Shown piece by piece: positions 1 to 8,581 of a stretch of DNA of 42,934 bases. The position numbers and the translations under genes were made by a program. Position 1 is the first letter of the stretch, and each line of letters starts with the position of its first letter. The DNA is from Chloroflexota bacterium. Lineage in GTDB: Bacteria > Chloroflexota > Dehalococcoidia > Lucifugimonadales > UBA2985. Below the pieces are notes generated by a model. It was not told the origin of the DNA. It searched no databases and worked only from the letters and a program-made list of their open reading frames with translations. The stretch spans positions 20,613 to 63,546 of the forward strand of contig PBBS01000004.1 in assembly GCA_002717805.1 (NCBI GenBank). Reading direction: 5' to 3'.

Positions 1-1
1 A

Positions 2-28
2 AAGACCTCTCCTATATCGAGAGGTCTT
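2..28. terminator. Inverted repeat, probable tRNA-Pro terminator
   Basis: AAGACCTCTC at 2-11 pairs perfectly with GAGAGGTCTT at 19-28 around a 7-nt loop. Read leftwards it lies 17 bases past the 3' end of tRNA-Pro, and the window ends just after it, so only the first T of a tract is visible. Read rightwards it is followed by ATTTT, so it could equally end a gene beyond the left edge. Confidence 0.7.
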
Positions 29-45
29 ATTTTGTGCCTAGAAAC

Positions 46-122
46 TGGTCGGGGTGACTGGATTTGAACCAGCGACCCCTTACACCCCATGCAAGTGCGC
101 TCCCGAGCTGCGCTACACCCCG
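46..122 (-). tRNA. tRNA-Pro (anticodon GGG)
   Basis: The minus strand folds as a full cloverleaf. The acceptor CGGGGTG pairs with CACCCCG, the D arm is GCGC/GCGC, and the anticodon stem CTTGC/GTAAG has one G-U pair. The 7-base loop ATGGGGT carries anticodon GGG, and the T arm has the usual TTCAAAT loop. The discriminator is A and the CCA end is encoded at 46-48. It reads proline codons CCC and CCU. Confidence 0.95.
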
Positions 123-161
123 ACTTATACAAGAATATCATAAACCAAAAGCGTAAATAAA

Positions 162-191
162 GGATACATAGTATACATTGAAAGTGTATCC
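162..191 (-). terminator. Probable terminator of the purQ-purL-hydrolase operon
   Basis: GGATACA at 162-168 pairs with TGTATCC at 185-191. On the minus strand the stem is followed by TTTATTT. It begins 3 bases past the stop of the hydrolase gene that ends the operon, which fits a factor-independent terminator. The 16-base loop is rather long. Confidence 0.55.
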
Positions 192-193
192 CC

Positions 194-1081
194 TCAATTT
201 AAAAGCCGATTGTCCATATAATCCAAAACGAACTTTACGTACTCTGAAGTAGTTTCTTCATAGCCTTTTGCATGATCACAACCGCTTATAAACAAAGTTA
301 CCGTGTCTTCTGGAGCTAGTTCTAATATCCTCTCAGCATGTGAAAATGGCACTCTCTCCGAATCTTTACAATGTATTAAAGCTATTGGAAATCTGATTTT
401 ACTAACCTCTTCAGCTGGGGCGACTTTGGATATATCTGCACCCTTAAACCATTTTGCCGCAAATATAATACCTGGCTTTAAGAGACCTGCACCCCAAGCT
501 GGCATAGACGTCCTTGCAGCCACTTCTTCTTCTATCAATTCCGGAATACTTGCAAAAGAGCTATCAGATATTACACCTTTAATCATCGGATCTTCATCAC
601 CTGCGATAATTGCCAATGCTCCCCCAAAGCTTACGCCGAAAAGTATTATGGGGTCTTCTGGTGCTCTTGTTTTTACTAATCCTATAGCCCCTAGCATATC
701 TCTATGCTCATATACACCTGCGCCCATAGGCACTTTTTCTGATTCTCCATGCCCCCTTAGGTCAAATGCGAATAGTGAGTAACCATTTTCATAAATGTCA
801 CTTATCAAATCCATATTACTATCCCGAGTGGAGTCTAATCCATGCACCCATATGATTGTAGCTCTGGATGATTGGTTTTCCATCCACCAACCCTTCAGGT
901 TTATATCTTGATCATTACTAGGATGGAATGTTACATCATCAAATGGGATACCAAATTCCGAAGGACTTGTAGTCAGGTCCTTCTGCTTAGCAATAAGAGA
1001 TTGGTCCGCCACAATCCAACCTATGAATAGATATAGGAGGAGTAATACTATAGGCAATCCCATGCCTACAATTTTCTTCAT
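194..1081 (-). CDS. Membrane-anchored alpha/beta hydrolase
   Basis: This 295-residue protein has an N-terminal hydrophobic helix (about residues 5-25), likely an uncleaved anchor that places the enzyme outside the membrane. An alpha/beta-hydrolase domain of the serine aminopeptidase S33 / dienelactone-hydrolase type follows. Visible marks are the oxyanion region IIWVHGLD (about 76-83), FDLRGHGES (about 106-114), the nucleophile elbow GVSFGG with Ser151, and a late His in CDHAKGY (about 269). The substrate cannot be read from sequence. The ATG has AAGG seven bases upstream. The gene starts 17 bases after the purL stop on the same strand, so it is probably co-transcribed with purQ-purL, although no role in purine synthesis is known for such a hydrolase. 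Confidence 0.85.
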   Translation of the reverse strand: MKKIVGMGLPIVLLLLYLFIGWIVADQSLIAKQKDLTTSPSEFGIPFDDVTFHPSNDQDINLKGWWMENQSSRATIIWVHGLDSTRDSNMDLISDIYENGYSLFAFDLRGHGESEKVPMGAGVYEHRDMLGAIGLVKTRAPEDPIILFGVSFGGALAIIAGDEDPMIKGVISDSSFASIPELIEEEVAARTSMPAWGAGLLKPGIIFAAKWFKGADISKVAPAEEVSKIRFPIALIHCKDSERVPFSHAERILELAPEDTVTLFISGCDHAKGYEETTSEYVKFVLDYMDNRLLN

Positions 1082-1098
1082 AAATCTACCTTCGCAAA

Positions 1099-3309
1099 CT
1101 ATGAATTAATATGGACAGCTATTGCATTCTGCCAAACGTACGAAAGTTCAGCTATATTGGTATTTAATAATGAATTAACTATGAGTCTCTCACCACCAAC
1201 TATGCCAAGAACTACATAGGGGGTTCCTGTGGATAGGGCTAATTCCTGAAAAGATGCTATTTCATCTGGAGATACTGACAATACAATGCGTGACTGAGTT
1301 TCACCAAATAAAGCTGTATCCCATCTGCCTTTAATACCTTGATCGCAAACCAAACCTATATTGCCAGCTATGCAAGACTCTGCAAGTGCTACTGCTAAAC
1401 CGCCATCTGAACAGTCATGCGCTGATTTTATAATACCTGCTTGAATACCTTTTATACATGTATCCTGAACTATAGTCTCCAAAGCTAAATCTATGCTTGG
1501 AGATCCTTTTATTGTATTGTGTATAACCTCCAGGTATTCACTGCCAGAAAGTGATTCTATACCACTTTCGAGAGAGTTGCTGCCAATCAATATAACTATA
1601 TCTCCAGCATCCTTGAAAGCTGTATTTGTAGTTAACTTAGCATCTTCTAACAGCCCCAACGCTCCTATAGACGGTGTCGGCCATATGGCCGTACCCCTTG
1701 TCTCATTATAGAGACTTACGTTTCCACTTATTACCGGTATCCCAAAAGCTTTACAGGCATCGGATATTCCAGACACACAAGACTCAAGTTGATAGTAAAC
1801 ATCAGGCCTCTCTGGATTACCAAAATTCAGGCAATCTGTAATTGCTAGTGGTTCGGCTCCTACACAAGCCAGATTTCTACACGCTTCAGCCACAGAAATT
1901 GCTCCACCAGATAGAGGATCCAAGTAACAATACCTACCATTAGTATCTGTAGCCAAAGCTATAGCCTTAGATGTGCCTTTAAGTCTCAATACAGCTGCAT
2001 CTCCGCCAGGTCCTTGCATTGTATTCGTCTGCACTTGATGATCGTACTGTCTGTAAATCCATTCTTTACTAGCAATATTATCTGACGATAACAATCTTAA
2101 TAAGACAGAAGAAGGTGATTCTGTAGGCAACTGGACTTCACTTTCTTTCAAGAACCGAGTTGTATTCATGTAATCTGGTATCGTGCTCTGTGTGCGATAA
2201 AGTGGGGGATCCGTCAGAATGTTAATTGGTAGATATGCCTCAACATTAGTTCCATCCATAACTGTGATCGTATCACCATCTGTAACTTGGCCTATAACTA
2301 CAGCTTCCAGATCCCAATCAGTACATATATCCATCACCGCTTTTTCATTTTGGGGAGTTACTATTAGTAACATCCTCTCTTGAGACTCAGATAGCATTAT
2401 CTCGTATGGAGTCATCCCCTGTTCTCTCGTAGGAACCTTAGAAACATCAATCACTACACCGGACCCACCTTTTTCAGCAGCTTCAACAACAGAGCTAGTC
2501 ATACCCGCTGCCCCAAGGTCCTGCATACCAACCAACAGATCAGCAGCTGCAATCTGAAGACAAGCCTCAATAAGACTTTTCTCCATAAATGCGTTCCCTA
2601 CCTGTACTGTTGGGCGCATCTCTCTTTCTTCTTCAAACGTTCTAGAGGCTAAACCAGATGCACCGTGTATGCCGTCCCTACCTGTGGTAGATCCAACGAG
2701 AATAAGAATATTACCTTCTCCCGACGCTCTGGCTCTAACCAAATCTCCAGATCTTAGGAGACCAACGCACATAGCATTTACTAACGGATTGCCAGAATAA
2801 CAATCTGAGAAAGCGACTTCTCCACCCACGTCTGGCACACCGATACAGTTACCGTACCAGGATATCCCTCCTACTACGCCGTTAAATAGATGCCTGTTAT
2901 GTACATCTTCTAATGGGCCGAATCTTAGAGAATTTAGGAGAGCTATAGGCCTAGCACCCATAGCAAATATGTCTCTGACGATTCCCCCTACACCCGTAGC
3001 GGCGCCTTGAAATGGTTCAACAGCAGAAGGATGGTTATGGGATTCTATCTTCATAGCAATTGCCAAACCGTCGCCTATATCTACAACCCCTGCATTCTCT
3101 TCACCAGGATTAACCATCAAACGAGAACTCTCTACAGGCAAGTTTCTTAACAACAATTTGGAATGCTTGTATCCACAATGTTCGCTCCACAACGCCCCAA
3201 ACATACCCAATTCTACATGGTTAGGTTCTCTATCAAGTCGTCTAACTATCTCTAGATATTCTTCCTCTGATAATGCTATCTCATCCAATATTTCTCTTGG
3301 TATTTGCAT
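1099..3309 (-). CDS. purL: Phosphoribosylformylglycinamidine synthase subunit PurL
   Basis: This is the ATP-dependent synthetase subunit of FGAM synthase, the fourth step of de novo purine synthesis, converting FGAR plus glutamine-derived ammonia to FGAM. Its 736 residues match the small PurL form that works as a complex with PurQ and PurS, not the fused form of about 1300 residues. Visible motifs include [10 protein letters not shown] (about 42-51), [23 protein letters not shown] (about 87-109), [11 protein letters not shown] near 263-273, and a second AIRS-like half with [10 protein letters not shown] and [10 protein letters not shown]. purQ lies 30 bases upstream. No purS gene lies in the window. 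Confidence 0.97.
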   Translation of the reverse strand: MQIPREILDEIALSEEEYLEIVRRLDREPNHVELGMFGALWSEHCGYKHSKLLLRNLPVESSRLMVNPGEENAGVVDIGDGLAIAMKIESHNHPSAVEPFQGAATGVGGIVRDIFAMGARPIALLNSLRFGPLEDVHNRHLFNGVVGGISWYGNCIGVPDVGGEVAFSDCYSGNPLVNAMCVGLLRSGDLVRARASGEGNILILVGSTTGRDGIHGASGLASRTFEEEREMRPTVQVGNAFMEKSLIEACLQIAAADLLVGMQDLGAAGMTSSVVEAAEKGGSGVVIDVSKVPTREQGMTPYEIMLSESQERMLLIVTPQNEKAVMDICTDWDLEAVVIGQVTDGDTITVMDGTNVEAYLPINILTDPPLYRTQSTIPDYMNTTRFLKESEVQLPTESPSSVLLRLLSSDNIASKEWIYRQYDHQVQTNTMQGPGGDAAVLRLKGTSKAIALATDTNGRYCYLDPLSGGAISVAEACRNLACVGAEPLAITDCLNFGNPERPDVYYQLESCVSGISDACKAFGIPVISGNVSLYNETRGTAIWPTPSIGALGLLEDAKLTTNTAFKDAGDIVILIGSNSLESGIESLSGSEYLEVIHNTIKGSPSIDLALETIVQDTCIKGIQAGIIKSAHDCSDGGLAVALAESCIAGNIGLVCDQGIKGRWDTALFGETQSRIVLSVSPDEIASFQELALSTGTPYVVLGIVGGERLIVNSLLNTNIAELSYVWQNAIAVHINS

Positions 3310-3339
3310 TTTAGATATATCTCTACAATATCTCCATCT

Positions 3340-4032
3340 TCAAGATTGCATAGCCCTTACTATAGATTCGAAAAGAAGCTTGCCATCCTCTCCACCAAGA
3401 GAGGATTCGCAACAACGTTCCGGATGTGGCATCATACCCAAAACATTTCGCTTACTATTAACTATCCCCGCTATATTCCGAAGAGATCCATTAGGATTAC
3501 TGTCTTCAGTTACAATGCCATCCTCGTTACAGTATCTGAATACTATTCTATTCTCCTTTTCTAACACATCCAATACCTGATTATCTGCGTAATAATTCCC
3601 TTCACCATGAGATATCGGTATGCTCAGTACCTGACCACTATCACATGACATCGTAAATGGAGTCTCAATTGTCTCGACTCTAAGGTTTACCCATTCACAC
3701 CTAAATTGGACATGGTCATTCCTTATCAATACTCCAGGCAGCAGTCCTGATTCGCACAATATCTGAAATCCATTACAAATCCCTATAACCAAACCACCAT
3801 CTGCTGCGAATTTTTCGACTTGCCTCATCACAGGCGAAAATCTAGCAATGGCACCTGTTCTAAGGTAATCCCCATATGAGAACCCACCGGGTATAATTAG
3901 ACAATCTATATCTGATATATCCTCATCCTTATGCCATATGTATCGAGCTTCTTGTCCCAATACTTCTTTTACGGCATAATGGCAATCAACATCACTCCAT
4001 GTCCCAGGAAACACTATCACACCAAATTTCAT
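3340..4032 (-). CDS. purQ: Phosphoribosylformylglycinamidine synthase subunit PurQ (glutaminase)
   Basis: This class I glutamine amidotransferase supplies ammonia to PurL. Its 230 residues are normal for PurQ. The family start [10 protein letters not shown] and the [13 protein letters not shown] segment (about 46-58) are clear. The nucleophile Cys lies in GICNGFQIL (about 83-91), and the His-Glu pair in GMMPHPERC near the C-terminus. A GGTG Shine-Dalgarno precedes the ATG. It leads a three-gene minus-strand operon with purL and the hydrolase. It is separated from rpsU-yqeY upstream by a strong terminator, so its promoter should lie in the short gap just upstream. Confidence 0.97.
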   Translation of the reverse strand: MKFGVIVFPGTWSDVDCHYAVKEVLGQEARYIWHKDEDISDIDCLIIPGGFSYGDYLRTGAIARFSPVMRQVEKFAADGGLVIGICNGFQILCESGLLPGVLIRNDHVQFRCEWVNLRVETIETPFTMSCDSGQVLSIPISHGEGNYYADNQVLDVLEKENRIVFRYCNEDGIVTEDSNPNGSLRNIAGIVNSKRNVLGMMPHPERCCESSLGGEDGKLLFESIVRAMQS

Positions 4033-4065
4033 ATCTTAGACACCTCAAGCTATAAAAACATCTAA

Positions 4066-4100
4066 TATAAAAATAGCACCTATCCTATGGAGGGTGCTAT
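4066..4100 (-). terminator. Rho-independent terminator of rpsU-yqeY
   Basis: On the minus strand ATAGCACC (4093-4100 as complement) pairs with GGTGCTAT (4073-4080) around a 12-base loop and runs straight into TTTTTATATT. It lies 30 bases past the yqeY stop and upstream of purQ, insulating the two operons. This is the most canonical terminator in the window. Confidence 0.88.
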
Positions 4101-4130
4101 ACATTCGCCATTACATTACAAGTATTCTTA

Positions 4131-4580
4131 TCATAGGTTCTCTAGTATACCCATAACAATCTTGTTGACGATTGCTCCATCTGCTTTACCACGGACCTGC
4201 GGCATGATCGCAGACATTACTTTGCCTTTATCACTTGGTCCTTTTGAAGCAGTTTCTTGGACTATTTTGATTGCCAGTTGAGATATCTCTTCCTCTGTGA
4301 ATTGCTGTGGTAAGTATTCAAGGAGAACTTGGAGTTCTGCCTCTTCGCGTTCTACAAGATCCGCCCTATTCCCCTTCTTGAACTCCTCTATACTCTCTCG
4401 ATTCCTCTTGGCCAGTTTATTTATAACTGCCATAACAGATTCTTCATCGAGAGATTTCTGTTGGTCCTTTTCCTCGTTGTGGAGCTCGGACCGTACTATC
4501 CTAAGCACGGATCTGCGAAGTTCATTCTGCTCTCGCATAGCAGACTTCAAATCTTCATCTAGACGTTCTGCTAAGCCCAT
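4131..4580 (-). CDS. yqeY: GatB/YqeY domain protein
   Basis: This 149-residue protein belongs to the YqeY family, which resembles the C-terminal tRNA-binding part of the GatB amidotransferase subunit. Its cellular role is not settled. Recognition rests on the length, the highly charged helical N-terminal half, LAKRNRESIEEFKKGNRADLVEREEAEL (described here by its ends, about 55-82), YLPQQFTEEEI and the C-terminal MGILE. The start ATG directly follows the rpsU stop codon with no gap, so the two are translationally coupled. rpsU followed by yqeY is a widely conserved gene pair. Confidence 0.9.
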   Translation of the reverse strand: MGLAERLDEDLKSAMREQNELRRSVLRIVRSELHNEEKDQQKSLDEESVMAVINKLAKRNRESIEEFKKGNRADLVEREEAELQVLLEYLPQQFTEEEISQLAIKIVQETASKGPSDKGKVMSAIMPQVRGKADGAIVNKIVMGILENL

Positions 4581-4781
4581 CTATGTCTTTCGATTGTCAC
4601 CACTGCTACGAGAACTCTTGCGTCTCTTGGCGGCAGCTTTCCTTTTTCGTTTAACACTAGGTTTTTCAAAATGCTGGCGTCTCCTGGCATCGGAGAGCAC
4701 TCCGTCCATTTGAACCTTACGAGTGAACCTCCTCAGCATGCTGTCGAAGTTTTCACCCTCTCTCACAGTAACTTGTGACAA
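4581..4781 (-). CDS. rpsU: 30S ribosomal protein S21
   Basis: The 66-residue basic protein matches S21: VTVREGENFDSMLRRF, then VQMDGVLSDARRR, and a long Lys/Arg-rich tail that contacts 16S rRNA in the small subunit near the anti-Shine-Dalgarno region. The start is TTG at 4779-4781, supported by AAAGGGG seven bases upstream. No ATG gives the full N-terminus. A consensus promoter lies about 50 bases upstream, and yqeY follows without a gap. Confidence 0.95.
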   Translation of the reverse strand: MSQVTVREGENFDSMLRRFTRKVQMDGVLSDARRRQHFEKPSVKRKRKAAAKRRKSSRSSGDNRKT

Positions 4782-4834
4782 ATCGTTCCCCTTTCAAAAT
4801 CACCCAGTGGGTTAGTTGAAGACCTTGAGCACCG

Positions 4835-4864
4835 ATTATATTAATTCGGTCAGGTTGGTGTCAA
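4835..4864 (-). promoter_or_regulatory. Sigma-70-type promoter of rpsU-yqeY
   Basis: The minus strand has a perfect TTGACA -35 (complement of 4859-4864) and a perfect TATAAT -10 (complement of 4835-4840), 18 bases apart. Transcription should start near 4828 and give a leader of about 45 bases before the TTG start of rpsU. Confidence 0.85.
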
Positions 4865-4901
4865 GTTGTAATCTATAGAAGATACATCATATAGACTATA
4901 T

Positions 4902-5369
4902 CTAGTTGTGCCGTGACCACAATGTGTGATAGTTATTACCTCTTATCACGGAAGATATCTCTTCCAACTCCATCGTATATATTTCTCTTAGCGCCTCTTC
5001 ACACTCAATCACCAGATCCTTGTGCCCCGAGTCAACGAACCTTTGAATCAGTATTTCCCATATGCCTAGTCTGACCAAACTCTCTGCATATCGAGTCCAT
5101 GCTACCAATGAAACCCCTTTAGGCCTTCCAAGAAGTGGCCTTAACCTTCTCAAAGATCTTAGCCTGTCTTCTATAGAATGAGCCATCGGTACGACTGCAA
5201 TAAAAGGAGAGCAGTCATCATTAAACCGAGTATCTACCAGAAGGGTTTTTCTAAACAATGGAAAATATATCAACAGAACTTCTGATGTATTTACTTTCCT
5301 TGCTATATCATCTATATCGAGGCGAAAATCTCCATCCATTTCAACTCCGATGCTAAGAAGAATAGCCAT
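4902..5369 (-). CDS. Hypothetical protein next to etfA
   Basis: I do not recognise this 155-residue protein. It looks soluble and mixed alpha/beta. The first half has short beta-like stretches (VLLIYFPLF, TLLVDTRF, FIAVVPMAH). A basic run SIEDRLRSLRRLRPLLGRP follows at about 85-103, then an amphipathic helical C-terminal half rich in Glu and Leu. There is no signal peptide, membrane helix or Cys cluster. It starts 66 bases after the etfA stop on the same strand with AAGGG just before the ATG, so it may be the last gene of the etfB-etfA unit. Confidence 0.7.
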   Translation of the reverse strand: MAILLSIGVEMDGDFRLDIDDIARKVNTSEVLLIYFPLFRKTLLVDTRFNDDCSPFIAVVPMAHSIEDRLRSLRRLRPLLGRPKGVSLVAWTRYAESLVRLGIWEILIQRFVDSGHKDLVIECEEALREIYTMELEEISSVIRGNNYHTLWSRHN

Positions 5370-5435
5370 GTACCCTTAGCTCAGAAGGAGCGTTCAGGGA
5401 ACACGGCTATACTTAGATAATTATGTTATGGATCG

Positions 5436-6431
5436 CTATTCGGAAACTAGTTCCTGAACTTTGGCTTGGAATGCAGGCAGTATATCTTCCCATCTGCCAA
5501 CGACCCCATATAGTGAATGCCTAAATATGGGAGCCTCGGCATCCTTGTTTATTGCGATTATGAATTTTGAGAAAGCTACTCCGGACATATGCTGGCTAGC
5601 TCCTGATATGCCAACTGCCATATATAATTCTGGTGCGACAGTCTTGGATGTAATACCAAGTTGAGTATCAAGTTCACAATACCCTTCGTCACAGGCTCCT
5701 CTAGTAGAGCCTACTGCACCAGACATTATGCCGGCCAACTCTTCCAATTTGCCCCAGTTCTCAATGCTGCCAATGCCCCTACCACCGCCAATAACTATCC
5801 TGGCATCTTCCAATCTAACACCTTCCACTTCTACCTGGACAGAATCGACGATTATTGACTTCGCTATAGATGGATCTAATCCTGCGTCTACCTTAACCAC
5901 TTCTCCTGAGCGTGATGAGTCAGGATCTAGTGCTTCCTGAGATTTTAGTCTGACTGTGGCCATTGAAGGCCTAACGGAACCACAATCAACCTCGGCCATT
6001 GCCTTTCCTCCGAACACCGGACGATTAGCAATAAGTCCTTTTGTCTCAGGAACGGCTGAGAGTTCCAGGCAGTCCATGGCCAAACCAGTCTCAAGACGAC
6101 ATGCTAACTTGGGTGCCAAGTCTCGCCCCATAGTTGATGTTCCCATCACTACTATATTTGGGTCCACTTGTTTCAACACTTTTTCAGCCACATCCGCGTA
6201 GCTCTCAGACTGATATAATCTAAGCGAAGGGTCGTCTACAACGTAAACTTTGTCTGCACCCATTGGAAATGCGCCAGACGCATCTTGGGCGATACCATCT
6301 CCGATAAACGCTGCGGTTAGCTCCTCGCCAAGGGAATCTGCTAATTTCCTACCTACGCCTAGAAGTTCCCCAGTAACTCCTGCTATAGCGCCATCTGCAA
6401 ATTCTCCGAATATTAATACTCCACTTGCCAT
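5436..6431 (-). CDS. etfA: Electron transfer flavoprotein subunit alpha
   Basis: ETF carries electrons from acyl-CoA and other flavin dehydrogenases to the quinone pool. The alpha subunit holds most of the FAD site. The 331-residue product has the N-terminal ETF domain (about 1-190). The C-terminal FAD domain (about 205-325) shows IGGGRGIGS, GAVGSTRGACDEG, GISGASQHMSG and INKDAEAPIF, the usual pyrophosphate, isoalloxazine and adenine-contact segments. AGGAGGT precedes the ATG. It lies 54 bases after etfB. The many enoyl-CoA hydratases nearby fit a role in acyl-CoA oxidation. Confidence 0.96.
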   Translation of the reverse strand: MASGVLIFGEFADGAIAGVTGELLGVGRKLADSLGEELTAAFIGDGIAQDASGAFPMGADKVYVVDDPSLRLYQSESYADVAEKVLKQVDPNIVVMGTSTMGRDLAPKLACRLETGLAMDCLELSAVPETKGLIANRPVFGGKAMAEVDCGSVRPSMATVRLKSQEALDPDSSRSGEVVKVDAGLDPSIAKSIIVDSVQVEVEGVRLEDARIVIGGGRGIGSIENWGKLEELAGIMSGAVGSTRGACDEGYCELDTQLGITSKTVAPELYMAVGISGASQHMSGVAFSKFIIAINKDAEAPIFRHSLYGVVGRWEDILPAFQAKVQELVSE

Positions 6432-6485
6432 AATATTACCTCCTGATACTTTGTAAGTAGGACCTAGGATAGATACCTTATTACC

Positions 6486-7283
6486 CTAGATTACCTTTAA
6501 GTCACGTAACTTCATTGCCAACTGCTCACCCGCTTCAGCAGGTGTATCAGCTTCTATCATTTCTACTTGAGATGACTTTTCTTCTAAGTAAAGCCTGTTT
6601 ACCTTAGTCAATGCTCCTGCGTCTCCGACTTTAGATGGATCAAGGCCTAAATCCTGAGCATTCCATACTTCCGGTTGTTTCCTACCGGCAGCCATTATGT
6701 CTCGCAGTTTTGGATATCTAGCGACACCTATTTCATCACCAGCAGTAATTATAGTTGGGAAAGGAGATTCGATTATGTCTCTACCATCCTTAGTGGTTCT
6801 TTCGACTCTTATTTTATCCCCATTCACCTCGAGTTTACCGCTGTTAATAACAATCGGAACACCCAACATTTCTGCAACGTACGAGCCCACTTGACCATTA
6901 TCCCAGTCACCAGCTTGGCGACCGCAGAGAATAAGATCAAATTCTACTTTCTTAGCCGCAGCGGCCAATACTCTCGCCGTCGTCATGGCGTCACCACCCT
7001 CGAATGCATCGTCTTGAAGCAATATAAGGTTATCAGAACCCATTGCTAAAGGCTTCTTTATCACATTCATCACAGGGTTGTTATTCAAACTAACTACAGT
7101 AACCTCGCCACCAACATCATCTCTGAGCCTTAAGGCAGCTTCCACAGCAAGCTCATCGTAAGTACTGACAGCTGGGGAAGAACCTTGCGGCGGAGCCACG
7201 GTGTTCTTCTCAGTATCTATCCTAAACTGAGCTGGCGGTATGTCGGGGTCCGGAATTTGTTTAACGAATACCAAGAATTTCAT
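6486..7283 (-). CDS. etfB: Electron transfer flavoprotein subunit beta
   Basis: This is the 265-residue partner of EtfA, which in the family binds AMP. It begins with the signature MKFLVFVKQIPDP. It has YDELAVEAALRL (about 43-54), LCGRQAGDWDNGQVGSYVAEMLGVP (about 119-143, the family signature region), and a C-terminal tail that would wrap onto EtfA. It is the first gene of the etfB-etfA unit, with a GGGAG Shine-Dalgarno and a good promoter about 50 bases upstream. Confidence 0.96.
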   Translation of the reverse strand: MKFLVFVKQIPDPDIPPAQFRIDTEKNTVAPPQGSSPAVSTYDELAVEAALRLRDDVGGEVTVVSLNNNPVMNVIKKPLAMGSDNLILLQDDAFEGGDAMTTARVLAAAAKKVEFDLILCGRQAGDWDNGQVGSYVAEMLGVPIVINSGKLEVNGDKIRVERTTKDGRDIIESPFPTIITAGDEIGVARYPKLRDIMAAGRKQPEVWNAQDLGLDPSKVGDAGALTKVNRLYLEEKSSQVEMIEADTPAEAGEQLAMKLRDLKVI

Positions 7284-7330
7284 GATGCTACTCCCGGAGC
7301 TAATATGCTTAAGTGTTCAAAACCGTCCCA

Positions 7331-7359
7331 AATTTATCACTCTCAACTAAGAGTGTCAA
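7331..7359 (-). promoter_or_regulatory. etfB-etfA promoter with inverted repeat in the spacer
   Basis: The minus strand has TTGACA (complement of 7354-7359), a 17-base spacer and TAAATT (complement of 7331-7336). The spacer holds CACTCT (7338-7343) and AGAGTG (7350-7355) as inverted arms around 6 bases. This is a plausible operator that would block polymerase. The regulator is unknown. Confidence 0.65.
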
Positions 7360-7429
7360 GAAACGAACTTACGCATATATCCTAGGTTATAGTATCAACC
7401 AATTTAGACCGATAGTAGTATCATATCAG

Positions 7430-7445
7430 TACTGGTTGACCAGTA
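7430..7445. promoter_or_regulatory. Operator-like palindrome upstream of the lipoprotein gene
   Basis: TACTGGTTGACCAGTA is a palindrome with 7-base arms (TACTGGT / ACCAGTA) around TG. It lies in the etfB / lipoprotein divergent region, ending 2 bases before the chosen start. The size and symmetry resemble sites of dimeric helix-turn-helix repressors, but no regulator gene lies in the window. Confidence 0.45.
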
Positions 7446-7447
7446 TC

Positions 7448-8497
7448 ATGATAACATATTCAACGATGAAAATGATAAACATATCACCAAGAATTATTTG
7501 TACACTAATCATAGTAACAATACTATTCACAACCTCATGTTCGGTAACTCCGAATACAGGAAACTCCTCTCACTCCGATAGTAATCTATCTAGTGATAAT
7601 GAAGAAAAATCAATCAAAGCTGATGGACTAACAAATATCAATATCAGCCTAATAACTACAGACATCTCCGTCGGTTCAAATAGAATAGCTTTCGCACTAG
7701 TAGAGGAAGAAAAGAATACTCTCATTAGGAAAGAAAACGTCAGTATCCAATTAGTTAGGATAGATAGTACATCTTTCTGGGACAATAATGAGGTGAAAAC
7801 TCTTGGTGAAAGTATTTCTGCCACAAGTCAATTAGCGGAAATAGACAGAGGATATTCACATCTTCATGATGATGGTAGCACTCATTTCCATGATTCCGGT
7901 TCTATACATGTGTATATTTCTGAAATCATGATACCAAAAGCAGGTGACTGGTTAATACAAATAGGGAGCATCAACGAATCAGAAGATATAAATATATATC
8001 CTGCATTGATACGTGTCAGAGAAAAAAGCCTTTCGCCAATAATAGGATCTAATGCTCCTCTATCAAAACAATTGCTACTTGAAGATGTCAAAGATATATA
8101 CGAAATCGACACCTCGAGCCCACCTAATCCGGCCATGCACAAGGTGAGTATTGATGAGGCGATAAAGAATAACATGCCCACTGTTATAGTATTCGCAAGC
8201 CCAGGTTTCTGCGTAAGCTTGACTTGCGGTACTACAAAAATTCTAGTAGATGATCTATATGAAAAATACAATGCCTCTGCTGATTTCATCCATATAGAAC
8301 CCTATGACCTAGATAAAGCTAGGAACAATCAGGGTTTGATACCTGTTAGTGTAATGCACGACTGGGGATTGCAATCTGAGCCCTGGGTCTTCTTCATTGA
8401 TTCGAATGGAAAGATATCATCTAAATTTGAGGGCATAGTAACCCAATCTGAATTGGAAACTGCATTTGGGAGCATACGAAATAATATGGTCAAGTAA
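7448..8497 (+). CDS. Secreted lipoprotein with a C-terminal thioredoxin-like domain
   Basis: From ATG 7448 the protein has 349 residues. It opens with a basic start and a hydrophobic segment ending in LFTTSC, a relaxed lipobox, so it is probably a lipoprotein. A middle domain of about 150 residues holds a His-rich loop, HLHDDGSTHFHDSGSIHV, that could bind metal. The C-terminal 110 residues look like a thioredoxin-fold domain: PTVIVFASPGFCVSLTCG with two Cys four residues apart, then FIHIEPYD and EPWVFFID. This CX4C variant occurs in a known family of extracytoplasmic thioredoxin-like proteins; a redox or metal-delivery role is inference. The reading frame is open to 7313. ATGs at 7466 and 7472 are also possible starts, and none has a clear Shine-Dalgarno. 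Confidence 0.75.
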   Translation: MITYSTMKMINISPRIICTLIIVTILFTTSCSVTPNTGNSSHSDSNLSSDNEEKSIKADGLTNINISLITTDISVGSNRIAFALVEEEKNTLIRKENVSIQLVRIDSTSFWDNNEVKTLGESISATSQLAEIDRGYSHLHDDGSTHFHDSGSIHVYISEIMIPKAGDWLIQIGSINESEDINIYPALIRVREKSLSPIIGSNAPLSKQLLLEDVKDIYEIDTSSPPNPAMHKVSIDEAIKNNMPTVIVFASPGFCVSLTCGTTKILVDDLYEKYNASADFIHIEPYDLDKARNNQGLIPVSVMHDWGLQSEPWVFFIDSNGKISSKFEGIVTQSELETAFGSIRNNMVK

Positions 8498-8581
8498 ACT
8501 GCTATCTGATAGACTTCCGCATTAGATACTTCGTGACCATCGCTAGATTCTAAACCTACATAATCATAGTAAGGAGCATCA

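Noticed and set aside
5461-6456. Several plus-strand frames of 60-80 codons opposite etfA
   Set aside because: They are rich in Ser and Pro without motifs, as expected from the antisense of a conserved gene.
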